The notes: generated from the sequence alone by a model not told the origin. 64,000 bases of DNA from Trileptium ribeirensis (GCA_030248225.1 JASANE010000706.1:1-64000), one strand, 5' to 3'; positions 34,801-45,952 are shown, numbered from the stretch's first letter. Numbers and translations are program-made.

Positions 34801-37797
34801 GTCCTCAAATTTTCCCAAGAGTAGAACTATATATTTAGTTTTTAAACGCACCGAGGTACACATTCAATAGCGCAATCCATTAATCAATCAGAGAAATCAC
34901 TCAAACATTCAATCTATCGATCAATTAATCAATCAATCACTGTTTTTGTTTTTCTGCAATAATCAATGTTCCAGCAGCTGAATTATGTTATATTCAATGT
35001 TAATGCCTCGCGCAATATTGTTATTCATCCGTTCCAGATGTATAGTACGGTAACATTTTCTCGCTCACCCACCAGTTGCCCACCTTGCCGGCCGCCATCA
35101 CCATTAATGTATCAGGTAGTATGATCGAATTCGCATTCACCCTTGTGTTAATGTTAATACATCATATTCGTGGAACATGAATTACCACGCGTATTTCGCA
35201 TGAGCCGACACAGCTACCACCACCCGTTTTGCTACTATGTGAATCGAAATTATACCCGCCAAAATACCCATCACTTGATCAATGACAACAGAGCCGTACT
35301 AAAAAGAGTTCCAAAGACACCGGCATTTACGTAAACACAGCGCGCCACCATACACACAAGTCACAACTGCAATCACATACAACATACAGCGTTGATAATT
35401 CTGAACTTGCGGTACGAAATTAAATAAATCGTGCACCCGACTCGTAGTCAAACTGCGTCTAAATTATAATGACATTAAATACCTCAATTGACTTCAACCA
35501 TACTTCAATATGCATAAAGTTATTAGCCACTACCACTTTATTTAATAATTGTACCCTTCCAAAAACTAATTAATCTACACCTTATAAACACCCTTGCAAT
35601 TACTGGCATTTAATTACTAAATGGAGATAGCCAACTACGTCGTTATTAATTCGTGCACTCCTAAGGAAAGTTTCTCTGAAAGATTATCTCAATCGACAGA
35701 TTAAAAAATTGAACTGTTAGACTATTATCTATATACCAACACAATTTAAAATGATTTTTGATTAATGTACAGGTTCTTGAATTTTTGAAAACAGTGCTAT
35801 CGAACATAAATATCATGCAAATTAGTCACGCAAAGTACACACGTATCAATACAATTCATTCATAATATGTCATGTCAGTTATATTTTGACAAGATGAATA
35901 AATTTGGTAAGTTCAATATTTTTGCGATACTTATAAAACATTATACAAATTATTCTACAAAGTTGCGATCGGAATCACACACCGGCACTATGTGGTTACG
36001 TTATATCAACCCCATGCCTTGTGTTACTGTTTGTCTACAAATACACAGTGTTCAAATTACAGCTATACAATTTTTCAAGACTATGTTCTGTCAGACGTGT
36101 ATTGGGCCTAACTTTTTTTGAAGCAAGTTATACAGAGCAATTATAACGCTGTGAACTAGTTACTTTGTGATTTATGTGGAAGTTACACTGAGTTATCATT
36201 GAAATTATGAGGTATTAAATGAAGTATATGCTCAACTTCAGAACAAAATTTAGAAAGCAACCGCTAAACTGCTAATCATATCGGACGCCTTTTACCGCGA
36301 TTCTATGTGACCAGGTACATTAAGCGACAAGATTATTACAGTCGCACTATTTACTACTTCTTACGCTATACGTGCCAAGCTACATACTATAAGTATGTAC
36401 ATATATATAGACACATACACATATATAAATATTCACATTCACTTTAAGATTGTCAGCCGCATAAATTTAATGTTTATATGATCTGGAAATATTTGGTAAC
36501 CTCATTTCTATTCGAGGGCTGTTTAAAAACAGTAGCGACGATTAATATTATTTAGAGGTTTAAAAAATACAACTTCAAGGTTTTTCTTTTGAGGGTTTAC
36601 AATAATGCAAAATACGAATTATAAAAAATATTATACATATACGACAGCTATATTTTTCAAAAAATCCTACTACCGCAGCCACTAATGTTCTGCCATGTAT
36701 TAATCAACTGTTACTGTTGCCTATTCTATTGCCACATTCGCTGCAGATATATTCTGCGTAAAATCAAGCTTATCGTAGTAAACAAAATATTTTAATTTTG
36801 TTTATAGCAGCCTACAACATAATTCTCTTGGACGTTTACGTGATATAGATGTAAATGCTGGTAGATTTTTCAAATCATGAAAACAAGCTGCTAAACAAAT
36901 CTATAATTTTGCAGTGCAAAAGAAATTTATGTATACATATATCATCACTACTGTTAATATTTTTGATCATTGGAATATGCGTGTGCATGCTACAAAATCA
37001 TTTTATTTATACTGATAGCGCGAACAGCCGCGAGCTCGTAGGGACATAAAATCACCTGCGGGCTCATTTTAAAATACATGCCGTGGCACACAGGGACATT
37101 GCACCTCCTGTGTGTCAGCTTATATACTCGCAAACGGCACACAGGGATATTACACCCCCTTGTGTCATTTTTTTTATAATTTACGGACCGATACGAGACT
37201 TAATTCTCTCGTATGTCGCCAAGACGAAACGGAACAACACAGCCGCGCGGACAACGGACGATCCACAAGGACATAAATTCTCCTTGTGGGTCAACCTAGG
37301 GAACCCGCATACATAGAAAATAATAGGATCGTTGGGTTTGTATACAAAGATTAGGCCAAAATTTTGCAACTTCCTTGAGTTGAGTTTTAAAATGAGATAG
37401 AAAATTTCACACGATAGTGCAAAGGCACAAAGCACCAAAATGCACACACAAATGTGATGTGATAAAACGACATATTTAGCGTTCAAGCGAGAAAACCCCT
37501 TTTTGACATTTTTTGCATGGGATTACGCCCTTGAGGTACATCTAAACTTCCAACAAAGTGAACAGGATGGCCACTAAACCGGAGCCCAGCTCGCAATCAA
37601 ATTGTATTAAAGTACACATATGAAAAAATAGTAACAGAGTTTGAGAACCTCTCCAACTTTTATTATTTTTGTACCCTTGAGCACAGGATGCATTGCATAC
37701 ACGCGGGTAGATGGCCACTAAACCGGAGCCTAGCCGAAGACAAATGGTAAATATGTAATAAAGAACACATCAAAATAAATATGTAATAAAGAATACA
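34801..37797 (-). mobile_element. Internal region of the LTR element, apparently non-coding
   Basis: About 3 kb between the polypurine tract and the abrupt junction at 37797/37798. No gag, protease, RT or integrase motif is visible on either strand, so this is a heavily decayed or non-autonomous element. It contains an AATC-rich simple repeat (34870-34945), a stem-loop array (37032-37292) and, at 37560-37797, words shared with 24.1 kb. Its 5' LTR and primer-binding site are not directly attached. Confidence 0.5.
37032..37292. repeat. Array of five stem-loops with different but fully pairing stems
   Basis: Stems: 37032-37065 (GAGCTCGTAGG / CCTGCGGGCTC, 11 pairs with two G-U), 37084-37117 (TGGCACACAGG / CCTGTGTGTCA, 11 pairs with one G-U), 37136-37166 (10 pairs with one bulged C), 37191-37214 (ATACGAGA / TCTCGTAT, 8 pairs), 37260-37292 (GATCCACAAGGA / TCCTTGTGGGTC, 12 pairs with one G-U). 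The first three start exactly 52 bp apart. Loops share a GACATAAAATC-like word. The short frame running through them is an accident. Confidence 0.7.
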
Positions 37798-37960
37798 GTC
37801 AAATGCGTATGTAAGTAGGATATATATTCAAATAAATGTAAATCCTAGTTTCTCTTGCGTAGGTCTAGGTGAAATGCGCATGTAAGTAGGATATATATTC
37901 AAATAAATGTTAATCCCAGTTTCTCTTGCGTAGATCTAAGTGAAATGCGTATGAAAGTAG
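37798..37960. repeat. 71-bp tandem array, right copy
   Basis: Same 163 bp as 33569-33731, starting abruptly inside a unit at GTCAAATGCG and ending at GAAAGTAG, directly before the second LTR. Confidence 0.92.
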
Positions 37961-39003
37961 TGTAGCCTATGTGGTCATAGGGGTGTTTAGTCCCACCGTT
38001 GATTACACACGAAGTAACAGTTGGTTACTACAATATTCCCCAGTTCGAGCACCTCGGACTATATATTTTTGGAGCTTAATCCTAAGGCCTTAACTTGTAA
38101 CTATAATAATTCAGACAGTTATTTCAGACACTATAACAAACTATAAACTCTACACACAGTAAAACAAATAAGCGGCTGAACCGTACTCACATTGATTGCG
38201 CAGCTTCTGATTCCGACTGAGGCCCTGATCCATCTGCGCAACCGCTTAAATACCCGAGCTATAGGTCTACTCCCAATTTTCTCCTAGTTGATTTCTCTAA
38301 GCGATGGAAATTACATAATAAGTTTTCCAAGTTTTACTCTGGTTCCCCTCCCGTAAAATTCTCTCTTAAACCTAAGTGAATTTTAGTCGTTAGAGAATGA
38401 GTTTTTGTGCATTTTCCCGAATTCTTAAGTATAAACAAAATTTAAGATTTTATCCGAAAATCCAGCAGATACACATACACATATCCGCTAATGTAGCCCT
38501 AATGCTTAAGGCACCCAACCCTTACACTCAAATCCGATATATTTAAATTCTATGCCTTAGGCGCTCATAAAGTCTTTTATTTCTAGTGCTCCCTTTAGAA
38601 ACTCTCTTACACTAAGCTATGTCTTAAAATGCTACTGTGCCCTGTATAAAAATTCCAACACACAAGCAAAATACATTAAGTGAACATAGAAACGTAAACA
38701 TGACACAGATACTGCATACATACACTACGTTCCGACACACAACACATTCATAAACATATTATGTATACACACATCACATAGAGATAAACATATACAATAC
38801 AAACATTTTTATACACATTCACAATCAACAACCAAGCACATATTATACAGTATATGCTTGACACAGATAATAAACAATATTTTTAAATAAACGTCCCCAT
38901 AGTAATATTGCGCATAGGCTAGGTCTGGACTTCCAAAAATAGAAATTAATGAACATGGATAAAATCATTTTAATTTAAACATGGTAGGGCAAACCACGTC
39001 ACA
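37961..39003 (-). repeat. Solo LTR
   Basis: 1043 bp, same sequence as 33732-34775 with scattered differences. It is flanked on both sides by the 71-bp array and by the direct repeat GTAG (left ...GAAAGTAG, right GTAGGATATA...). Other array units have a single GTAGGATATA at this place, so GTAG is a 4-bp target-site duplication and this copy is a solo LTR. Confidence 0.85.
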
Positions 39004-39120
39004 GTAGGATATATATTCAAATAAATGTAAGTTTCAGTTTTTCTTGCGTAGGCATAGGTGAAATGTGTATGCAAGTAATATGTTCAAATAAATGTAAATC
39101 CTAGATTCTGTTGCGTGGAT
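39004..39120. repeat. 71-bp tandem array, continuation right of the solo LTR
   Basis: Resumes the interrupted unit at GTAGGATATATATTCAAATA and runs through one more, more diverged unit ending near GCGTGGATCTAG. Confidence 0.85.
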
Positions 39121-39550
39121 CTAGAAGAACGCCTACGGAAGATGGATATCCCATTATACCAGACTGCTTTTAATAGTCATTAGGTGACTGGCCCATGTCA
39201 CTCTGCTGGGCGTTACGTTGTAACATTAAAAAAAGAGTAACCCGTTACGTTGTAACATTAAAAAAAGAGTAACCCCCGATTTTAGGCTAGCCTTAGTGTA
39301 TGTCTCATATAAGGACCTTTTGGCCATATCTACTTTTCTACGATAACATTATAATATTACAAGTTGATTTTCGAACTTTTTAAAACTGCTGATATTGGCT
39401 TTCGTGTTAACTCTTTACGGCATGCTGTTGCTCTGAAGCAACTTATTACAATACAAAAGCATTGCATTGACCCAGTTCGTCGCATAGCATTTGTTTGGCT
39501 GCGTGTTGTTATTCGCTCGAGCTGTAAGGAGCCTCAGTAATCTTAACAAC
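39121..39550. other. No gene seen
   Basis: A 27-30 bp block GTTACGTTGTAACATTAAAA followed by AAGAGTAACCC occurs twice in a row at 39213-39274. Nothing else is recognised. Confidence 0.5.
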
Positions 39551-39625
39551 CGCGTGGCCATAGCTCAGTCATTACTGATTGCAACTCTAATGCAACTGGA
39601 TCGGATACGATTCATCGCGCCGGCA
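39551..39625 (+). repeat. tRNA-Arg-like pseudogene or SINE head
   Basis: CCATAGCTCAGTCATT resembles an A box. TTGCA-ACTCTAA-TGCAA forms a perfect five-pair anticodon arm with a seven-base loop that would read TCT (Arg). GGATACGATTCATC stands where a B box should be. Position 33 is C instead of T and the acceptor arm barely pairs, so I call it a relic. Confidence 0.4.
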
Positions 39626-39923
39626 ATGTTCCTTCTAAGACAATCGAAATACAAACTAAATTAATGAAGTAAAGAGTTTGGATATGAAAATTAAGTGTGT
39701 CGATACTGTAATAATGCATGCATATATTTCTCTCGGACAGCTGCATTAATGTTGTACTGTTCTAACAGTATAATGTGTTTGATAAATCCATGTGTATATG
39801 AATGTCGTCAAGTGTATCATCTGTTTAAACGATAACTTTTGTAAATCACTATAATCATACAAACATTTAAGACAGAAGTCAATCCACCAGGGACTCGATA
39901 ATTAACTCTCATCATTGTTTGTC

Positions 39924-41158
39924 TGTAACAGGCTCGTTCCGGCCCGTTACGCGTCTCTCACACGATTCCGACGTTAAGTCCGCTTAAACACGCCTCAAAT
40001 CGGAGTGGATAAAAGTTTACGGGAACAATGTTTTCATGTGGTGTGACTGGGTGCCATGGGCACCGACAATTGCGTTTCGTATTACTATATTATGCATGTA
40101 TTTTTGCCGTTGCTATGCTTTTGTCATTGATATAACCTGTTATTGCATGACCTGTTTTATGATTGTGTAGCCGGATAAGGCGCCACTGAGCCCAGAGGAA
40201 ACTGGCTTCGCTCATCTGGTTAAACTCAGAAAGATAAAAATGTAGGATAGTATTTCACTGGCTAGGACAGAGAATCCGAACGGAACTCGACCAATAGCCC
40301 ATGTTTCTCCACTGGAAGTTCAAATTTCTGACCGTCCGGGAATAGGAGGCCCTTGACAACTTAAGGGATCGGAAAGTAATCAAAATCAGGACTATCAATT
40401 TTTACCTGGTTCAAGCAAACCATAGCCTAATGGTCACAATAGTGAGCCGAGACAAATGGGTTACGGTAATTTCCGATTATTCGGAAACAACGGACATCGG
40501 GCTTGTTTATCGGCCCGTAGCCGTCCAACGGTTCAGATTTACCGAAAAGGCCCGAGTTTTTTTTTTCGGTAGAGAATTTTTAGGGCTTTCAAACGAGCTC
40601 AAGACATCACAAATTGTTGGAGGATTTCCTGAGATATTCTAGGGACAAACAGATGAACATTTAATTAACAGCCAATACTTACGCTAGGTTTGGCTGGTGA
40701 CCATGGTTCCGAGTGGACCTGATATAGGCATATATATATATATAGTTATGTATATATATAGATATGTGTGTACTGCCTGATTTCCGTGTCGCGGTACGTC
40801 TATTTTTCCGCCCCTCCGTATCAAAACCTTTCTTTTTGTAGCACCCTTTGACGCCCAAAATTGCCTGACCACCATACTAACAACTGGTTTTTCCGGTACT
40901 CATCGGATCAGTGATCGAACGTACGCGCGTTTCCAAGTAGTCTACCCATTTAGGCACCTGGCGAGGCTAGGCGGGTCTCGATCTGACCAGTCATCCCGCT
41001 GCTATATAACTTATCTTCCTGTTTTAAAATGCACCACGAAAATTCAACACAAAATTCCGTCAGTTTGTACCAACTCCGTATTTGACCCCAGACCCTAAAT
41101 GTGCTCACGCGACCCCTCATTCTGCTCGCCTGCTCCTGGCGAGTACAACAATATCCGA
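39924..41158 (+). repeat. 5' LTR
   Basis: Starts TGTAACAGGCTCGTTCC. It matches the 3' LTR to ATATCCGA at 41158 with few differences; the main one is an extra 27-bp hairpin-bearing segment near 40465-40491. It contains a (TA)n stretch near 40731-40762 and the hairpin CTCGCC-TGCTC-CTGGCGAG near its end. The right limit is uncertain, because the two LTRs stop matching at a place without a CA end. Confidence 0.8.
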
Positions 41159-41625
41159 TATTGGCTCTCGTTGAAGACACGAAGAGACACTGGACAGATC
41201 GTTTTGGGACATTGTAAATTTATTAACATCTTAATTTTGTTTTATTAACTTTTGTGACAACTTTTCGCTTAACTTTTTCTGCTTGGTAGTTCTATCGTTA
41301 GTGATTTGCTTTATTGCTATCCGTTATTTTTGCAGCGTTCAGATTGTATCGATTTGGTTGTGGAACTAAAGTGTTGCCTATCGGCATCGTTGAGTTTCTT
41401 TTAAATAACAGGCTCGTGTGAAGTCTTATTAGCGGAGCTGCTTGCAAGTTCTCGGGCGGAGGAAGTTTAGGATACCTCCAAATTAATTGTTAAAGAAGAC
41501 TACTAGTGCCCATCGCCTCACCAGGCCTTGCTGAATTTGGACGCTTGTTGCACAACTATTTCTAGCTGATATTTAACCGGAACCAACTTTATATACGTAG
41601 GGACAGAAAGACGGTAATCGAGCAA
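41159..41625 (+). other. 5' leader of the retroelement
   Basis: Non-coding 467 bp between LTR and gag start. A primer-binding site should be near the LTR end. TGGCTCTCG at 41163 starts with TGG as such sites do, but I cannot assign a tRNA. Confidence 0.45.
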
Positions 41626-43611
41626 ATGGATTCCACCGTTAACCATAACGGAGATTTGGAAACCAACGATTTTCTTGGCTGGACTGACGGACCCATGGAG
41701 GACGACTTACGTGCCAGGCCGCGACGGGCCGCTGGCACCGGTGAGCGACCGCTCACTCCCCCGCCCCGACCTCCTGGACAATCGCGTCGGGGAGAATCAT
41801 CTGAGTCACCTGGACTGGATACAAATACTGCTAATGCTATCCTGCACCACCTGACTACCCAACCAGCTGGTCCTCCTATGATCCCACTAAGAGACATGCC
41901 TACTTTTGATGGGAAACCTGGAGGCCAAGACTTTGAGGACTGGGTTCGAATGTATAATCGTCTCGTCAACACCAATGGTTGGGACGATCGGCGAAAATTT
42001 ATTTGCGTTCCAGCATTCTTGCGTGGACCGGCAAGGGAGGCCTTTGAGGGCCTTCCACCGTCAAAACGCCAAAGTTTTCTAGGACTAGTTGCTAACTTGC
42101 GCTTTCTATTTTCGTCGTCTCGCCGTCCAGAGAAATCATTGTCTGGACTGTGCACACGACAACAGGGAGCAAATGAACCCGTAGCGATGTGCGGTTTAGA
42201 ATTGCAGAAGTTGTGTGATCGCGCTTTTCCCGACATGGAAGACGAGCAGAGGGACACCATGCTTCGCACGTTTTTCCAGAGAGGCTTACGCCCTGAGGTG
42301 CGTAGGCAGGTTCTCAACCAGATCCATGAGTGTGAGACATTTCGGGATACCGTGAGTGTTGCGAAGCGATACGAAGACGCTAGCGCCGCATGCCCCGAAC
42401 CAGACGCGCCTGTCGCTAGTAAGCCTCGTGCCAAAACGGTAAATTCTTTACTTGAGGAAGGAGGTGAAGGCCTGATCACACAGCTTCAAAACATGATGGA
42501 GGAACATCGCAAGGCGAACAATAACAACAGCGATACAATAAGTCGGTTGCTGGATGTAATTGATAAAAGGGTCGAAAGCCCGCGTCAACTTAACGCTCTC
42601 GCGCCGCCGTTTGTGCCCGGCTCACCTGCCGCGCCTCTGTGTTTGCCGATACCGCACATTACCTGCCATCGCTGCGGAGAACCAGGACACGTCATGCGCG
42701 AATGCCCGTATAACGCGCGCTACCCGCCTGCTGTGAATGGCGCGCCGCGCAATATCGATCCAGCCCCAGCATACGCATCTGGAGCTGCGCGTCGAGAGCC
42801 AGGGCAGCAAGGACCGAGAAACGGCGTGGATATATACCCACGAAACGATAACTACACTGCGGGCCGAGGCGGCCCACCGCCACAGTTACGGCGAGCCGAA
42901 AGCAGAAACGGATATCGGAATAATTTCGGGTGGAACAATCCACCCAATGCGGGAATGCGACCTAGTGGCCCGAATCAAGCGGGACAGCAATATGGTCGAC
43001 CACCGCCGGGATTTGCTAGTAATACTCGCGGAAATGATAACTATACGAACCGGCCGGTTCAGGCCTATGGATATCAACGGGCCCAAAGCGAATGACCCCA
43101 ATCTAATAGAGGCATGGGGCCCCAGCCACCGCAGACTGGTCGATTTTATTCACGGGACGACAACAACCGGAACAGCGGCGCTGTACCGCGTCGGCGATAC
43201 CAGTTAAATTGCAGCGCATCGCAAGGTAATGGCAATAGAGAACCAAGCCCAGCCACTACTCATCGTCTAGAAGTGCTCAGCCGTGAACTCGGTATGATCC
43301 AAGGTAAACTATGGTGTAGTGAACCGACTGGACGAGTGAACGCTATCGCGACTACTGACGAACCATTGTACAATGATGACGGATACCTGATAAACAGACA
43401 CGGTGACTTGGACGATTTTGAGACTATGGAAGGACTCGTTGAGAGACATCTGGACGTGATCACGTCAACTTCGTGGGCTGATGCCGCGCGTCTTCCACGG
43501 AGCCGTGATCTAGTTCAGGGTATGGACAGCCCCGGACTTATGGAATTTGGTCCTCGGGACTTGGACGACGAACTGCACAGTGATGAGTCTAACGGCACTG
43601 TAAAGCCATAA
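41626..43611 (+). pseudogene. gag: gag: capsid and CCHC nucleocapsid, one in-frame stop
   Basis: ATG at 41626. Residues about 85-255 have the hydrophobic pattern of a retrotransposon capsid (FEDWVRMYNRLV, then FLRGPAREAFEGL, then LRTFFQRGLRPEVR). A CCHC zinc knuckle lies near residue 345 (CHRCGEPGHVMREC), followed by an R-, G-, N- and P-rich tail. A TGA at 43093-43095 ends the 489-residue product, but the same frame stays open to 43611 with in-character polar sequence, so full length was probably about 661 residues. Gag builds the particle and packages the RNA. The next ORF opens one frame back (-1), overlapping by about 20 bases. Confidence 0.85.
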
Positions 43612-43661
43612 GGCGACTGACCCGATCAAACGAGGACATCTACGCGTTTTTACACCATAGC

Positions 43662-44942
43662 ATGCAAGAGGTAGTCTCCATGCTCGAACAGGTTAGGTGT
43701 GCCCATCAGAAAGAGATCGCGCATGTGCACCACCAGCTAATAGACCACATCCTTCGAGCAAATATGCGCTCGTCGGTACAAGCTATAATGGAATCCATGC
43801 TGAACGGCGAATTATCTCCCACCGTTATCGACGTCGTTATGTTACGACGATTATTTTCCATGGATCCACGCATTTCTAAGACTATCCTCATGCGCGAGCC
43901 CACCCTCGCCTATCAGTTTGGTCGCGTCATGCCTGTGATCGTGGATTTAACCGCATTCCGCTTTGGATTCATATTGCAATTACCATTGCCAATGCGCAAT
44001 GACGTCCGGCCATACTTTCGGATCTATAACACCGGCTGGAACGCACCTACCACGCTAACGCAGCTGAGACTGCCGCTACCTCAATATGCTGCCCGCTTAG
44101 GGCACATTCGCTTCGAATCACTAAATTTGGGAGCATGCAAGCAAAGACCAGGAATCGCTTTCTGCGAATCGCACGCGCTGATAACCGATCATAGCACCAA
44201 TTGCTTAGAATGGATTATTGCAGGCGAACATGTGCCCGAGACTATTAAACATACATGCAGCAACCGTTCCCTGATAGGTCTACTTGCCAACGACACGTCT
44301 GTACACACGACTATACAGGGAGTACTAATTCGGACTAGTGAACCCGAGGTTATATTGACAAACCGAAGACAACTGGCTAACGTTACGATGTGTAAGGCGA
44401 TAAAGGTACCGCCTAATGGAGTTTTCTGGTTTCCACACGGAAACTATACTCAGTTAGTCATAGGGTCGATCGTGCTCACTAGCATGTTGAAACCCGAGAA
44501 AATTACCATAAAATTTGTACCAAATATTACTATTGACCGGCTATCCGGTATCAAACTACGACCTCTGACTTGGGACTCGCTTGACAACGCCAAGGCTATC
44601 AATTTGCGAGTTGCGCAGATAGCTAAGGATCAAGTACGTAGCGTGGTTAATCTTCCCGCTGTGGAATACACCGGATTCTTGCCCTACTTCCTCATTACCG
44701 TCGTTGTAGGACTGATCAGTCTGGTCTATTTTATGACTAAATGCAAGGTCCCGCCTAAGTACGGATATTATATTCCCCGATGGTTCCCATGTCGCGGACG
44801 ACTAATTAGGACCGATAGTAAGCCTAAGAAAGCGATACGATGGATTAGAGCGAAACACCGATTACCTAGTGCCCCACCCGCGGAGGACGACTTTCCTCAT
44901 ACAGACAGGACTTCGCCGACTGAGGTCACGGTTGGGCCTTAG
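43662..44942 (+). CDS. env: Envelope-like membrane protein (F-type-like), placed between gag and protease
   Basis: 426 residues from the ATG, and open from about 43590. It has five N-glycosylation sequons (NRS, NDT, NVT, NYT, NIT), spaced cysteines in the middle, one transmembrane segment at about residues 340-362 and a basic cytoplasmic tail. The first third (helical, then a LSPTVID block and a LPLP block) follows the pattern I know from the membrane-anchored subunit of baculovirus-F-like envelopes of insect errantiviruses. No signal peptide, cleavage site or fusion peptide is visible in this ORF, so the N-terminal part seems absent or unrecognised. It ends in TAG, after which the same frame continues into the protease. 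An envelope is normally 3' of pol. The function is inferred; another membrane protein is possible. Confidence 0.6.
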   Translation: MQEVVSMLEQVRCAHQKEIAHVHHQLIDHILRANMRSSVQAIMESMLNGELSPTVIDVVMLRRLFSMDPRISKTILMREPTLAYQFGRVMPVIVDLTAFRFGFILQLPLPMRNDVRPYFRIYNTGWNAPTTLTQLRLPLPQYAARLGHIRFESLNLGACKQRPGIAFCESHALITDHSTNCLEWIIAGEHVPETIKHTCSNRSLIGLLANDTSVHTTIQGVLIRTSEPEVILTNRRQLANVTMCKAIKVPPNGVFWFPHGNYTQLVIGSIVLTSMLKPEKITIKFVPNITIDRLSGIKLRPLTWDSLDNAKAINLRVAQIAKDQVRSVVNLPAVEYTGFLPYFLITVVVGLISLVYFMTKCKVPPKYGYYIPRWFPCRGRLIRTDSKPKKAIRWIRAKHRLPSAPPAEDDFPHTDRTSPTEVTVGP

Positions 44943-44954
44943 GGAACGCCGCAC

Positions 44955-45908
44955 GTGTCCGTCGCGTCTAGCCGTGCCCCACGTCGTTCGAACATACTAT
45001 TAACATCACGTAACTCATCCGAGGAAGAACTTGTTTTCATCGAGGACGACGAGCTGTTTGTCGCTCCCACTCGTGACTCCCGTCGTGGACCTCGCCAAGG
45101 CGTGTTTACTAGACAACTAAACACCATGAACGCAGGTAACACTCCACTGCTTATTAACGCAACAATACTTGGCACCACAGTTATGACCCTTGTAGACACT
45201 GGAGCTGACGTCTCAATCATGTCCCAAGCACTAGCTGCCCGTTTAGGACTGGTTCCTCGTGACACGAACACTACCCGGATAGTATCAGCTACCCAAAAGG
45301 AATTGACAATCAGCGGAGTAGTAAAAGCTCCGATCACTATAGGATCGCTAAGTACACCGTGCGACTTTCAGGTAACTACCGACACCCCGCACGAATGTAT
45401 TCTGGGCACCGACTTTATGGCGTTACTACCGTATGTCGCCATAAACTTCAAAGACCGTTGCTTGGATCTATCCAACGGAAATGAAAACTGCTCGGCGCCT
45501 TTCGCCGACCAAGGCGATTATAGACCGCCAGTCATCAACGTGGTAATCAGAAAATACACTCAAGTACCACCAAACACCGAGCTTTTCATCAATGCCATTC
45601 CGGAAATTACGCAACCACCGACCGGGCAAGCTTTATTCGTGCCCGATCCCTTCATTAGGGACGTTGCTATCGCCCACTCTCTAGTGCTTACTGGCCAACG
45701 CATGATCCCGATAGCACTGATGAACTTTGGGAACTTTCCCGTTGCTATACACGCCGGACAGACAATAGGACATATTGAGATGCTTGATGACAACGAAGTC
45801 GAGTTCTTATATGACAGCAACAAGCGTCTACTACAGCTTGACCCCCGAAGCACACTAAGCAATGCAACAATATCGGGGTCACGCGAGACAATGTTGTCCA
45901 AATTATAG
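44955..45908 (+). CDS. pro: Aspartic protease
   Basis: In the same frame as the preceding envelope-like ORF, separated by one TAG at 44940-44942; the GTG at 44955 is just the first start-like codon. The catalytic motif is DTGAD near residue 80 (TLVDTGADVSIMS), with ILGTDFMALL near residue 148, which is the flap-to-second-half pattern of retropepsins. It works as a homodimer to cut the polyproteins. After about residue 170 a less conserved part leads to the stop at 45906, while the RT frame opens one base back. Confidence 0.85.
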   Translation: MSVASSRAPRRSNILLTSRNSSEEELVFIEDDELFVAPTRDSRRGPRQGVFTRQLNTMNAGNTPLLINATILGTTVMTLVDTGADVSIMSQALAARLGLVPRDTNTTRIVSATQKELTISGVVKAPITIGSLSTPCDFQVTTDTPHECILGTDFMALLPYVAINFKDRCLDLSNGNENCSAPFADQGDYRPPVINVVIRKYTQVPPNTELFINAIPEITQPPTGQALFVPDPFIRDVAIAHSLVLTGQRMIPIALMNFGNFPVAIHAGQTIGHIEMLDDNEVEFLYDSNKRLLQLDPRSTLSNATISGSRETMLSKL

Positions 45909-45952
45909 GTGAACAAAAGAAGACCATTGACACCGAGCGATCCATACAAGTT

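Noticed and set aside
37083..37316. A 77-codon frame with repeated HRDI and PP words, possibly a repeat protein
   Set aside because: The repetition comes from the 52-bp stem-loop units. Pairing of the stems explains the sequence better than coding.
41589..42479. A 296-codon - strand frame opposite gag
   Set aside because: It lies wholly inside gag, has no motif, and its composition is that of antisense codons of a GC-rich gene.
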